36,135 nt of DNA. Origin: CAZJBS01 sp964544475 (GTDB taxonomy: Bacteria > CLD3 > SB21). Below, piece by piece: positions 1-7,231 of the stretch. Every line of letters begins with the position of its first letter. Positions within the stretch are counted from its first letter, which is position 1. The stretch lies in contig CAZJBS010000029.1 in the NCBI GenBank assembly GCA_964544475.1, forward strand, positions 1-36,135, written 5' to 3'. The notes under the pieces were generated by a model, which was not told the DNA's origin, made no database searches, and saw only the letters and a list, made by a program, of their open reading frames with translations. A program made the translations under genes and the position numbers.

Positions 1-693
1 GCCTGGGCGACGCAGGCTCATGCCCAAAACATGATCATAAAGATGATGATCAATAGCGATATGATCAGTTATTGCAGTTCGGACAATAACTGGAGAATCA
101 CGCTCCAACACTACCCCAACAGCCAGACCGTGACCAGTCTTGCCACGACCGTCGCCACGACGTACACCTCGTTGCCGGTGACTTTGAGAAACGACGACAT
201 CGCCTATTCGGACAGTTGGTCGTTCTATTCCGAAGGTTATAAGACGATCTTCCTCCAGGAATACGAGTTCACGCCATACTACCACACCATCAACGACCGT
301 TTGCAATACAGCAATCTGGGATATGCCGCCGAAATGACCCGTGTGTCCTGCGGCATGTTACTGATGGAAAACGGCACTCTGACCGGAATCCGCACACACG
401 AAACGTCGCCTCGTATGGTTTCTCTACATTCCAATTACCCCAATCCGTTCAACCCGGGCACCACCATACGATTTGAACTGGATGAACGATCCACGGTTGT
501 TCTTAGAATATACAATACCCTCGGGCAGCCGGTGCGGACATTGATTTCCGGTCAATCGCGAGACCGGGGTCTGTACACGCCATGGTGGGACGGGCTTACG
601 GACCATGGCGAACCTGCTGCGAGCGGCGTATACATCTGCAGACTGGAAGTCTCCGGAGTCTCGGTGTCGCGGAAGATGACGCTAATGAAGTAA
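1..693 (+). CDS. Secreted M28-family-like metallopeptidase, C-terminal part with FlgD-like sorting domain (partial)
   Basis: The reading frame is open from base 1 (A-W-A-T-Q-A-H-A-Q-N before the first internal ATG), so the gene starts upstream and this is its 3' part. Two blocks are seen. The first resembles the end of the M28 aminopeptidase fold: an N-S-D-M-I-S-Y segment like the family's N-x-D-M-I-G-Y, then S-D-S-W-S-F-Y-S-E-G-Y, then E-F-T-P-Y-Y-H-T-I-N-D, whose His would be the last zinc ligand. The second is the last ~85 residues, starting at S-N-Y-P-N-P-F-N-P-G-T-T-I and ending in R-K-M-T-L-M-K. That is a FlgD-Ig-like/T9SS-like C-terminal domain typical of exported proteins of FCB bacteria. 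By family it is a zinc aminopeptidase acting outside the cell; substrate unknown. The M28 call rests on short motifs; the sorting domain is clear. Confidence 0.75.
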   Translation, partial: AWATQAHAQNMIIKMMINSDMISYCSSDNNWRITLQHYPNSQTVTSLATTVATTYTSLPVTLRNDDIAYSDSWSFYSEGYKTIFLQEYEFTPYYHTINDRLQYSNLGYAAEMTRVSCGMLLMENGTLTGIRTHETSPRMVSLHSNYPNPFNPGTTIRFELDERSTVVLRIYNTLGQPVRTLISGQSRDRGLYTPWWDGLTDHGEPAASGVYICRLEVSGVSVSRKMTLMK

Positions 694-694
694 G

Positions 695-838
695 TGTTCC
701 GCGAAGCGCCACCTCACGCAGGACGTCCGAACGGCGAGTCTCTCGGATGTTCCGCGAAGCGCCACCTCACGCAGGACGTCGGAATGGCGAGTCTCTCGGA
801 TGTTCCACGAAGCGCCGCTTCGCGGAAGGACGGTCGTC
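695..838. repeat. 53-bp tandem repeat, about 2.7 copies
   Basis: Units begin at 695, 748 and 801, each with TGTTCC(G/A)CGAAGCGCC. The first two copies are nearly identical over 53 bp; the third diverges after about 35 bp. In the third copy, TTCCACGAAGC and GCTTCGCGGAA can pair around a 3-base loop with one mismatch. In the first two copies the right arm is decayed (CACCTCACGCAGGA). The array lies directly after the peptidase stop and before the ATPase promoter. It has no spacers and no coding sense. It looks like a duplicated dispersed palindromic (REP-like) element. Confidence 0.85.
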
Positions 839-869
839 AACCATGGTCGATTTCGGCATTTCCTCTTTG

Positions 870-898
870 TTGCATATCCATCCTGAATGTGCTATTTT
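870..898 (+). promoter_or_regulatory. Sigma-70-type promoter for the Ycf46-like gene
   Basis: TTGCAT (870-875) and TATTTT (893-898) are 17 bp apart, with a TG extended -10 element at 890-891. The expected start of transcription is base 905, exactly the first base of an in-frame GTG. Confidence 0.5.
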
Positions 899-904
899 GC
901 GCTC

Positions 905-2437
905 GTGCATCAGGAACTCGAAACCTACATTCAGTCCCGCTACCCGCTGATCTATCTTATTTCCTGGGAAGAAGAGCGCGTTCTCAAGACGCTGGATCGC
1001 GTGGCGGTTGACCTTCGAAAGATGTTGTGGGCATGGACCCACACACAGGGACTCTACAATTACGTCCTGCCCGATCAAAAAGACACGGCGTTGAGCGACC
1101 CGGAGGCGGTTCTTAATCATATCGCGGCCAGCCCGGAAAACGCCCTTTTTGTACTGTTCGATTTTCACGCGTTCGTCGACAACGTGCGGATTCGCCGGCA
1201 GCTTCGCGACCTGGCTCATGACCTTCGCAAAAGCAACAAAACGATACTGATCGTGGCTCCGACGATGAATATTCCCATCGAACTGTCGAAAGACATCGCC
1301 GTCGTGGATTTCGAACTCCCCGGAACCGACGAATTATCCCGTACGTACAACGAGGCCACACGGGTCCTCGCCAGGCGCCGCGATGTGAACGTGGCCATGA
1401 CGCCCGACCTGACCGAGAAGCTCCTGAAAGCCGCGCAGGGACTCACGTTGGTCGAATTCGAAAATGTGCTGGCCAAGTCGGTCGTACAGCGGAAGGCGAT
1501 TGACGGCAAAACGATCGGTGACGTGCTCGAAGAAAAGAAGCAGGTGATCCGCAAATCGGGCACGCTGGAGTATTTTTCACCCGAGGAAGACTTCGACCAG
1601 GTCGGCGGTCTGGATCATTTGAAAACCTGGCTGACCAAGCGGGCGGCCGCGTTCACGGACCGGGCGGCCTCATTCGGATTGCCGTCCCCCAAAGGTTTGT
1701 TGTTGGTCGGCACGCAGGGCTGCGGCAAGAGTCTCACGGCCAAGGCCGTCGCGGCGCATTGGAACCTGCCCCTGCTCAAATTGGACGTGGGACGCGTGTT
1801 TGCCGGGATCGTCGGGTCTTCGGAAGCGAACGTGCGAAACGCCATCAAAGTGGCCGAGTCCATCAGCCCGTGCATCATGTGGATTGACGAAATCGAAAAA
1901 GGTTTTTCCGGGATCAGCAGTTCCAATTTCAGCGACGGCGGCACGGCGGCGCGCGTGTTCGCCACATTTACAACCTGGCTGCAGGAAAAAAAGAAGCCGG
2001 TATTCGTCATCGCGACCTCCAACGACATTACGGCGCTGCCGCCGGAAATCCTGCGCAAAGGGCGCTTCGACGAGATTTTCTTTGTGGACCTGCCCGACCT
2101 GGCCGAACGGGAGGCCATCTTCGGAATTCACCTGTCCAAACGCCGGCGCGATCCGGCCCGTTTTGACACCCGCCAACTGGCCGCGGCGACGGATGGTTTC
2201 AGCGGCGCGGAGATCGAACAATCCATTATTGATGCGCTGTACGATGCCTTCGAGGAAAATCGCGAACTGGCCACGACCGACGTTTCAAATACCATCCGCC
2301 AGACCGTCCCCTTGTCCCGCGTGATGGCCGAACAGATCAATGCCCTCCGCGCCTGGGCTGACAAACGCGCCCGCAAAGCCTCGACGCCCAAAACCGCCAT
2401 TGGCCGCACGGCCATGGATCGGTTCCGTTCCAATTGA
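905..2437 (+). CDS. Ycf46-type AAA+ ATPase
   Basis: A 510-residue AAA+ protein resembling the Ycf46 family of cyanobacteria, plastids and many other bacteria. The N-terminal ~220 residues open with S-R-Y-P-L-I-Y-L-I-S-W-E-E-E-R and form the family-specific region. The C-terminal ATPase domain has Walker A G-T-Q-G-C-G-K-S (about 269-276), Walker B I-M-W-I-D-E-I-E (about 324-331), an S-N-D-I sensor-1 region and R-K-G-R-F-D-E with the likely arginine finger. Family members are linked to photosynthesis regulation in cyanobacteria; the general role is unsettled. An upstream ATG at 887 is in frame, but it lies inside the predicted promoter and has no Shine-Dalgarno. GTG 905 matches the predicted transcript start and is preferred. 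The gene stands alone and converges on the minus-strand gene that follows. Confidence 0.85.
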   Translation: MHQELETYIQSRYPLIYLISWEEERVLKTLDRVAVDLRKMLWAWTHTQGLYNYVLPDQKDTALSDPEAVLNHIAASPENALFVLFDFHAFVDNVRIRRQLRDLAHDLRKSNKTILIVAPTMNIPIELSKDIAVVDFELPGTDELSRTYNEATRVLARRRDVNVAMTPDLTEKLLKAAQGLTLVEFENVLAKSVVQRKAIDGKTIGDVLEEKKQVIRKSGTLEYFSPEEDFDQVGGLDHLKTWLTKRAAAFTDRAASFGLPSPKGLLLVGTQGCGKSLTAKAVAAHWNLPLLKLDVGRVFAGIVGSSEANVRNAIKVAESISPCIMWIDEIEKGFSGISSSNFSDGGTAARVFATFTTWLQEKKKPVFVIATSNDITALPPEILRKGRFDEIFFVDLPDLAEREAIFGIHLSKRRRDPARFDTRQLAAATDGFSGAEIEQSIIDALYDAFEENRELATTDVSNTIRQTVPLSRVMAEQINALRAWADKRARKASTPKTAIGRTAMDRFRSN

Positions 2438-2495
2438 AGCGACCTGCGACTGGAAATTTCATTCCCGCCCGACGCCGCCTTATCCAGCGCCACCC

Positions 2496-3392
2496 TCATC
2501 TTTCGCCATACGACACCAGGCGGTAACCTTTTTTCGGAAGAAGGGGCAATTCCGTTCGAAGAACATTCAGCGTGTGGATTTTTTCATAAGCTATGATAAT
2601 GGCGCTGTCGTGACTTCGGGCGAGAATCTGATATAGCTGCTCCCGCATCACGCCCTCATCGGGCCGGTCATCGAGAAATTGCACATTGTCGGATCTCGGC
2701 ATGCGCGTTACGACGCTTTTGCCGGAACGCCGGGCTTCGTGCGCAATGATCTTGGAATGTTGCTGCCCCTTCGGCACAATCAGCGTGATGTTCTCCGGCA
2801 GTTCGAGGAAGGCTTTGGTCAGGTCGTCGTAACTCAGGCCAAATCCGCTGATCAAAATGGCCACCTCCCTTCCGCGCGGCGCAAGGTTGCGATTGACGAG
2901 CAAATGCAACTGCGCGTACACGGTCCGGTCACGCCCCACGTCGATGAATACATCCAGGGCGCCCGGATACTTGGACATACGTTCACGAACCGCCAGCAGT
3001 TCCCAACCCAACGGCTCAAGCAGGGCTTTCAGATCGAGGTTGAATAACGTGACGGTGAAATTTCTCGGGATCTGCACGACTTTACGTTCGTACAGCGCGC
3101 GTTCGGTTTCCACGCGGTCGGTTTTCACCCACAAGGCCCGCAAGCCGTATGTGTGAATCAGGAGTGAATCGATCAGTGAATCGATGGATGCAAACTCGAT
3201 CAACGATTCTTCATCGGTACCCAGAATGGCATGTTCCGGGAATCCGGAGACGACCGCGGCGTTTTTCGGTACCCGCGATTCGCTTGAAGGGTCCGGGCGC
3301 AGGCGGTTGAGGGAAACCCACAGATGAAACACCACGAGTCCCAGGGTCGCAACAACCAGAATTTTGAGAAGCCGTGGTTTGGACATGATCAT
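2496..3392 (-). CDS. Membrane-anchored divergent polysaccharide deacetylase (YibQ)-like protein
   Basis: 298 residues. An N-terminal membrane segment (about residues 8-28, L-K-I-L-V-V-A-T-L-G-L-V-V-F-H-L) places the rest outside the membrane. The C-terminal half, from V-A-I-L-I-S-G-F-G-L through L-P-E-N-I-T-L-I-V-P-K-G to V-V-T-R-M-P-R-S-D, follows the divergent polysaccharide deacetylase (DUF610/YibQ) pattern: a strand followed by D-D-x-G, then a T-L-x-x-x-P strand, then an H-x-P-M strand. Key acidic and histidine positions are replaced here (S-G-F-G for D-D-x-G; R-M-P-R for H-x-P-M), so catalysis is doubtful. It follows the GlmU-like gene by 39 nt and is probably cotranscribed with it and bshB1. 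The start could also be the ATG two codons later. Fold assignment is by pattern only. Confidence 0.6.
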   Translation of the reverse strand: MIMSKPRLLKILVVATLGLVVFHLWVSLNRLRPDPSSESRVPKNAAVVSGFPEHAILGTDEESLIEFASIDSLIDSLLIHTYGLRALWVKTDRVETERALYERKVVQIPRNFTVTLFNLDLKALLEPLGWELLAVRERMSKYPGALDVFIDVGRDRTVYAQLHLLVNRNLAPRGREVAILISGFGLSYDDLTKAFLELPENITLIVPKGQQHSKIIAHEARRSGKSVVTRMPRSDNVQFLDDRPDEGVMREQLYQILARSHDSAIIIAYEKIHTLNVLRTELPLLPKKGYRLVSYGER

Positions 3393-3431
3393 GATTGCTC
3401 AGGGTTCCGCGGAGCGACCGCCGACAGACGT

Positions 3432-4619
3432 TCAAACCGAACGTGCGCGTTCCCGCTCGGCCGCCGTGAGATGAAAGACATGTTTCAAGGCATTGGCGTA
3501 CTCGTCGCTTAAAATGATATGGCGCCGGGCCATCACCTGACGGGCCACCTCGATGGCTTTGTCGATCTGATAATCTTCCAACGAAGGCACGTCCATCCAT
3601 GAAAAACCAGGGATGACTTTGGGCGGGAATCCGCCTCCGAAGATATTGCAGGACACACCGACCACGGTGCCGGTATTGAACATCGTATTGATGCCGCATT
3701 TGGAGTGATCGCCCATGGTCAGACCGACAAACAGCATGCCCGTATCGATCTCGCGCCCGTTCAGGGTGACCTTGACCGGACCGTAGCTGTTTTTCAGGTC
3801 GCTCGTATTGGTGTCGGCGCCCAGGTTGCACCATTCGGCGATATAGGAATGGCCCAGAAAACCGTCGTGCTGTTTGTTGCTGTAACCGTGTATCACCGAG
3901 CCTTCGACTTCGCCGCCGATCTTGCAAACGGCGCCGATGGATGTGTTGCCGTATATTTTGGCGCCGATCCGGATCCGCGATTGGCGGCCCACGTAAACCG
4001 GACCTTCCAGAACGGCATTCGGCATGATGACGGCGTCCTGATCGATAATCACCGGACCATTTTGCGCGTCGAGCACCACGCCCGGCTGGACGTTCGCGCC
4101 ATCGCCCACAAACACGCGTTCAGGTCCCAGCACATGAGCGCCCGGATGAACGGCGCCGCGGATGACCGATCCGTAGAACTTGAAATCGTCGAGCAGCATG
4201 TCGCCGTTAAACCGGACGAGATCCCACGGATACCGTATGACACGACCGGTGATTTCGGTCCGGCGCGTCGACAGCGTGTTATTCCAGAACGCCACGGCCT
4301 GGCCTTCGGCCGTGAATGTCGTTTGGTTGTCATGCTCAAAAAGATCGGCCATCTGGTCATCGATGACCACGCGCCCGTTGATGTACAGGCATCCGTCCGG
4401 CGGGTTTTGATTAATCAGGCCGTCGGGATTGTTATTCAAAGGGGCCACATATTCACGGCATCGCCGATAAAAAGCCGCCTCAGGAAAGCGGCGGCGTATA
4501 CGGTCCACCAGGGACAGGGCGCCGCATCGCAAGTCGTACAATGGCCGAAGGTGCGTCAAAGGAAACAGATCGGCGACGTCGTCGTCTTCGAAAACACAAA
4601 TGGCAGTCGGCTTGGGCAT
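3432..4619 (-). CDS. GlmU-like sugar-1-phosphate nucleotidyltransferase/acyltransferase (Bacteroidetes type)
   Basis: 395 residues. The N-terminus (I-C-V-F-E-D-D-D-V-A-D-L-F-P-L-T-H-L-R-P) matches the alternative GlmU family seen in Bacteroidetes and relatives. In that family a divergent nucleotidyltransferase-like domain precedes a left-handed beta-helix. The helix is visible from about residue 140 to 330 as hexapeptide repeats (for example V-I-I-D-Q-D-A-V-I-M-P-N-A-V-L-E-G-P-V-Y). The classical glycine-rich L-A-A-G-x-G-T-R-M loop is absent, as expected for this family. The proposed family role is making UDP-N-acetylglucosamine or a related activated sugar for the cell envelope; the substrate is not proven here. 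It starts 3 nt after the bshB1 stop, so the two are very probably one transcript. Confidence 0.8.
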   Translation of the reverse strand: MPKPTAICVFEDDDVADLFPLTHLRPLYDLRCGALSLVDRIRRRFPEAAFYRRCREYVAPLNNNPDGLINQNPPDGCLYINGRVVIDDQMADLFEHDNQTTFTAEGQAVAFWNNTLSTRRTEITGRVIRYPWDLVRFNGDMLLDDFKFYGSVIRGAVHPGAHVLGPERVFVGDGANVQPGVVLDAQNGPVIIDQDAVIMPNAVLEGPVYVGRQSRIRIGAKIYGNTSIGAVCKIGGEVEGSVIHGYSNKQHDGFLGHSYIAEWCNLGADTNTSDLKNSYGPVKVTLNGREIDTGMLFVGLTMGDHSKCGINTMFNTGTVVGVSCNIFGGGFPPKVIPGFSWMDVPSLEDYQIDKAIEVARQVMARRHIILSDEYANALKHVFHLTAAERERARSV

Positions 4620-4622
4620 CGT

Positions 4623-5393
4623 TCAACCGTGTTTGGTGATGTCGGTTCCGCTGTCGCGCAAGATGCGCAAAGGATCTTGCACACCGATGTATTCCTTGCT
4701 CAGAAAAGGCTCGCCGTATCGGACATTGATCAGGGCGCCGTAATAACGCGCCCGGGCTTCGATGCCCGCCCGGAACGCCGGCGTACTGATGTGCGTGGCC
4801 GGTTCGTCGCTCTGGTAGGCCGGATGGTAAAATTGGGAAGCAAAAGCCTCCATGGCCTTCATCTTTTCTTCAAACGTGTCGGATATGTCGACGATGAACA
4901 TCGTGCCGGATATTTTGGAGAATTCATACCGTGCAGGACAGAACAGCAGGCGCTGTGGGCGGTACGCCTCCTGGGTCTGTCCGTTTCTCATGGTTGCTAT
5001 TTTGGACAGACCCGAATAGAAAAAAGACTCCTTGACCAGATCACTGGCATGGACATGATCGGGGTGCCGGTCGTCCCAGTACGGTGCGAAAACGAAGTCG
5101 GGGCGGTGGGCGCGCAACGTCTCGATGACCTTCAACTGATTGGCCCGGTTATTCTCAAATAACGTATCCGGCAACGCGAGATTTTCTCTCACGGTTATGC
5201 CGAGTATCTTCGAGGATTCCGCCGCTTCGGCATCGCGGAGATCCGCGCTGCCGCGTGTGCCGGCCTCCCCTCGCGTCAGATCACAAATGCCAACCGCGTA
5301 TCCAAGGCGAGTCAATACGACGACCGTCCCGCCCGATGTCAACTCAACATCGTCCGGGTGGGCTCCAAAAAACAGCACGTCAAGTTTTTTCAT
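4623..5393 (-). CDS. bshB1: Bacillithiol biosynthesis deacetylase BshB1
   Basis: A LmbE/PIG-L-type zinc deacetylase of 256 residues. It removes the acetyl group from N-acetylglucosaminyl-malate, the second step of bacillithiol synthesis. Zinc and catalytic motifs are seen: A-H-P-D-D (residues 11-15) and D-D-R-H-P-D-H (107-113). The segment T-R-G-E-A-G-T-R-G is characteristic of BshB1. The start at 5393 (M-K-K-L-D-V-L-F-F-G) was chosen over a longer frame because the family begins here and a promoter (5401-5429) lies directly upstream. No bshA or bshC is in the window, but a YpdA-like bacillithiol disulfide reductase is at 23784-24773. First gene of the minus-strand set bshB1, GlmU-like, YibQ-like. 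Confidence 0.9.
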   Translation of the reverse strand: MKKLDVLFFGAHPDDVELTSGGTVVVLTRLGYAVGICDLTRGEAGTRGSADLRDAEAAESSKILGITVRENLALPDTLFENNRANQLKVIETLRAHRPDFVFAPYWDDRHPDHVHASDLVKESFFYSGLSKIATMRNGQTQEAYRPQRLLFCPARYEFSKISGTMFIVDISDTFEEKMKAMEAFASQFYHPAYQSDEPATHISTPAFRAGIEARARYYGALINVRYGEPFLSKEYIGVQDPLRILRDSGTDITKHG

Positions 5394-5400
5394 AGGATTC

Positions 5401-5429
5401 ACTTTACAAAACTGGCGGTGAAATTGCAA
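5401..5429 (-). promoter_or_regulatory. Sigma-70-type promoter for bshB1
   Basis: Read on the minus strand: TTGCAA (5429-5424), 17 bp, TAAAGT (5406-5401), then only 7 bases before the ATG at 5393. The transcript would have almost no leader. No Shine-Dalgarno is seen before this ATG. Confidence 0.45.
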
Positions 5430-5525
5430 GACTTCTTGTATTCATTGCGCTTAAGTCGTGAAACAGGACATCGAAGTTCGCTTTTTTGTAATCGTGTGAT
5501 TTGTCACAGTTTACTTACAAAGCTG

Positions 5526-5554
5526 TTGACAAGAATTTCTTAATTAAGTATATT
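5526..5554 (+). promoter_or_regulatory. Strong sigma-70-type promoter for the receiver/DUF4388/roadblock operon
   Basis: TTGACA (5526-5531), 17-bp AT-rich spacer, TATATT (5549-5554). This is the best promoter match in the window. Transcription would start near 5561, giving a leader of about 145 nt before the receiver ATG at 5705. Confidence 0.75.
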
Positions 5555-5596
5555 TTTTTAATTGAGTTATCATGAAAGTTTGGTCTCTTGCGGCAT

Positions 5597-5667
5597 GGCA
5601 GGAGATGCACCAATTCCATAATGCTTGCCAAGACTCGCCGTGATTCCTTCGGGGATGGCTGAGTCTT
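5597..5667 (+). promoter_or_regulatory. Structured 5' leader with two consecutive stem-loops
   Basis: First stem: TGGCAGG pairs with CTTGCCA (about 5597-5630, one G-U). Second stem: AAGACTCGCC (5630-5639) pairs with GGCTGAGTCTT (5657-5667, one bulged T), continuing into ATTCC/GGGAT closed by a TTCG tetraloop. No T-run follows, so it is not a simple terminator. The two stems share or abut at base 5630, so they may be alternatives. I could not match it to a riboswitch class. The rest of the 5430-5704 interval holds only the two promoters. Confidence 0.5.
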
Positions 5668-5704
5668 GAAATTTCCCAGGCATTACCCAAGGATCCAGAG
5701 TTTA

Positions 5705-6082
5705 ATGGCCCACGAATTCAAAAGAATTCTGATCGTAGACGATGAAGAGACATTGACCTTCAGTCTGTACCAGAGTTTTATCATTTCCAAAGAAAACTAT
5801 GAAGTCGTGACGGCGTCATCCGGAAATGAGGCTTGGGAGAAATACGTTGAAAATCCTTTCGACGTGGTCATCACCGACATTACCATGCCGGGGATCACGG
5901 GCATCGAATTGCTGAAACGCATTAAGCATGAACATCCGCAGACGCACGTGATCATGATGACGGCGTATGGATCGGACGAAAAGAAAGAAGAAGCCCTGGC
6001 GTCGGGCGCATTCCGGTATATTGAAAAGCCTTTTGAGATCAAAACGATGAAGAGCATCATTGCAGAAGCACTCCATCAGTAA
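5705..6082 (+). CDS. Single-domain response regulator (CheY-like receiver)
   Basis: 125 residues, a receiver domain and nothing else. The acidic pair D12-D13, phosphoacceptor D58 (V-V-I-T-D-I-T-M-P-G), T86 and K108 (E-K-P-F) are all present, so it should be phosphorylated normally. With no output domain it must act through protein contact, as CheY does. The start at ATG 5705 (M-A-H-E-F-K-R-I-L-I-V-D-D) fits the domain and has AAGGA upstream; an in-frame TTG at 5666 falls inside the leader hairpin and is rejected. It is the first gene of the operon, 12 nt before the DUF4388-roadblock gene. No histidine kinase is in the window, so its phosphodonor is encoded elsewhere. Confidence 0.92.
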   Translation: MAHEFKRILIVDDEETLTFSLYQSFIISKENYEVVTASSGNEAWEKYVENPFDVVITDITMPGITGIELLKRIKHEHPQTHVIMMTAYGSDEKKEEALASGAFRYIEKPFEIKTMKSIIAEALHQ

Positions 6083-6094
6083 CCATCGGCGATT

Positions 6095-6784
6095 ATGGCG
6101 TTAGTCGGCAACCTCAAAGACCTCAAGCTTACCAATATCGTGCAGTTGAACTGCATGGAGAAGAATGAGGCCATGTTCAGCGTCGAGCATTTCAAGACGG
6201 TGGGGCGGATTTATTTTGCCGACGGAAACATCGTGCATGCGACGTATGGCACGCTGGAAGGCGAGGATGCCGTGTACCGCATTCTCCAGATCAAGGAAGG
6301 GTCGTTCAAAGTCGAGAGCCATGTGCCGCCTCCAAAGCGCACCATCACCGGTCCGTGGAGCAACCTGATTCTCGAAGGGCTTCGCATGATTGACGAGGCG
6401 CGCGAGGCGAAAAGCGAGGCGCTGGCGAAGCTGACCAAAGAATTGAAAAGCATCAACGGCGTCCACGGAGTACTGATCACGAGCGGATTTGGTGAAATCC
6501 TGGCGGAAGAGGGCATCGCCAGTGGCAAGCGGACCTCCGCCGCGATGGCCTTCCTGATGCGCAAGTTTGACAAAATCGGCCGTGCCTCCAAATCCGGAAC
6601 CATCCGGATTGCCATGGTGGCCGGCAAGACCGACAAGAAAGTCCTGTTCCGCTGGCAGGACGACGTGATCGAGTTGAGCGTGGAGAGCAAGATGATGCTG
6701 GAGGCCGTGGAACAGGCTCTGGACAAAGTGACTTTTCCGGAGAAGAAAACCGGTGAAACCGGTGAACAGGAATCGGCAGGATGA
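6095..6784 (+). CDS. DUF4388 + roadblock/LC7 domain protein
   Basis: 229 residues with two parts. Residues 1 to ~80 are a DUF4388 domain, recognised from M-A-L-V-G-N-L-K-D-L-K-L-T-N-I-V-Q-L and the G-R-I-Y-F-A-D-G-N-I-V-H-A turn. Residues ~105-205 resemble a roadblock/LC7 domain (I-N-G-V-H-G-V-L-I-T-S-G-F-G, then a strand-rich half with V-L-F-R-W-Q-D-D-V-I-E-L). Roadblock proteins such as MglB dimerise and bind or regulate MglA-type GTPases; DUF4388 is common in signalling proteins of Myxococcota and related bacteria but its ligand is unknown. The tail (about 20 residues, K-K-T-G-E-T-G-E-Q-E) is polar. The stop overlaps the next start as ATGA, so translation is coupled. Confidence 0.82.
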   Translation: MALVGNLKDLKLTNIVQLNCMEKNEAMFSVEHFKTVGRIYFADGNIVHATYGTLEGEDAVYRILQIKEGSFKVESHVPPPKRTITGPWSNLILEGLRMIDEAREAKSEALAKLTKELKSINGVHGVLITSGFGEILAEEGIASGKRTSAAMAFLMRKFDKIGRASKSGTIRIAMVAGKTDKKVLFRWQDDVIELSVESKMMLEAVEQALDKVTFPEKKTGETGEQESAG

Positions 6785-7218
6785 AGGAAAAACTCGAAGA
6801 AATTTGTTCCATTTCCGGCGTTCGCGGCGCTTTCCTGTTTTTCAATGACGGGGAACTGGTTTATCATGCTTTGCCGAAGGGTTTCGACGAAGATGCCTGC
6901 CTGGAGATTGCGCGGGACGTGATCCAGATGGGCGCCATATGCGACCGTCTTTCGCCGTCCAATCACGAGTTCGAAATCAAGTACGACAACGGCCGCCTCG
7001 CGTCCTGGGTGCTCAATCATTACAACCTGATCATTCTTTGCGATCCCGGTGTGAGCCTGTCCATGCTGCGATTGACGGTCAATGTGGCGGTGGCGGACCT
7101 GGAGGCCGACAAGAAATTTCAAAAGCGCATTAACAAAATCGAATCCACCCGGCGCAGTTTCCTGATCCGAAGCAACATGGACGTCGAAAGCTGGTCGTTG
7201 GTGGAAGTGGTCAACTGA
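6781..7218 (+). CDS. Roadblock/LC7-like domain protein
   Basis: 145 residues. The pattern I-S-G-V-R-G-A-F-L-F-F-N-D-G-E-L-V-Y followed by a helix (E-D-A-C-L-E-I-A-R-D-V-I-Q-M) and strands (E-F-E-I-K-Y-D-N-G-R-L-A-S-W-V-L and Y-N-L-I-I-L-C-D-P-G-V-S-L-S-M-L-R) fits the roadblock/LC7 fold. There is no membrane segment, so it is cytoplasmic. It overlaps the preceding gene by 4 nt and precedes the DUF4388-type gene by 13 nt. Its likely job is to form homo- or heterodimers with the other roadblock proteins here and to contact the MglA-like GTPase; this is inference from family and context. The C-terminal ~35 residues beyond the fold (K-K-F-Q-K-R-I-N-K-I-E-S-T-R-R-S) look helical and basic. Confidence 0.75.
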   Translation: MKEKLEEICSISGVRGAFLFFNDGELVYHALPKGFDEDACLEIARDVIQMGAICDRLSPSNHEFEIKYDNGRLASWVLNHYNLIILCDPGVSLSMLRLTVNVAVADLEADKKFQKRINKIESTRRSFLIRSNMDVESWSLVEVVN

Positions 7219-7231
7219 AGGAGAGGCGGTC

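Noticed and set aside
695..838. CRISPR array
   Set aside because: The units are direct tandem copies without unique spacers, and no cas genes are present.
694..1011. Open frame through the tandem repeats into the ATPase gene
   Set aside because: It only reads the 53-bp repeats in frame and overlaps the real ATPase gene; the product is repetitive and unrelated to any protein.
3211..3927. Minus-strand frame spanning the GlmU-like/YibQ-like junction
   Set aside because: It is a different frame of both real genes, with basic low-complexity sequence and no motif.
5597..5667. Cyclic-di-GMP (GEMM) or other known riboswitch
   Set aside because: The conserved core sequences of the GEMM, TPP, SAM, glycine and cobalamin classes are not seen, so only a structured leader is reported.
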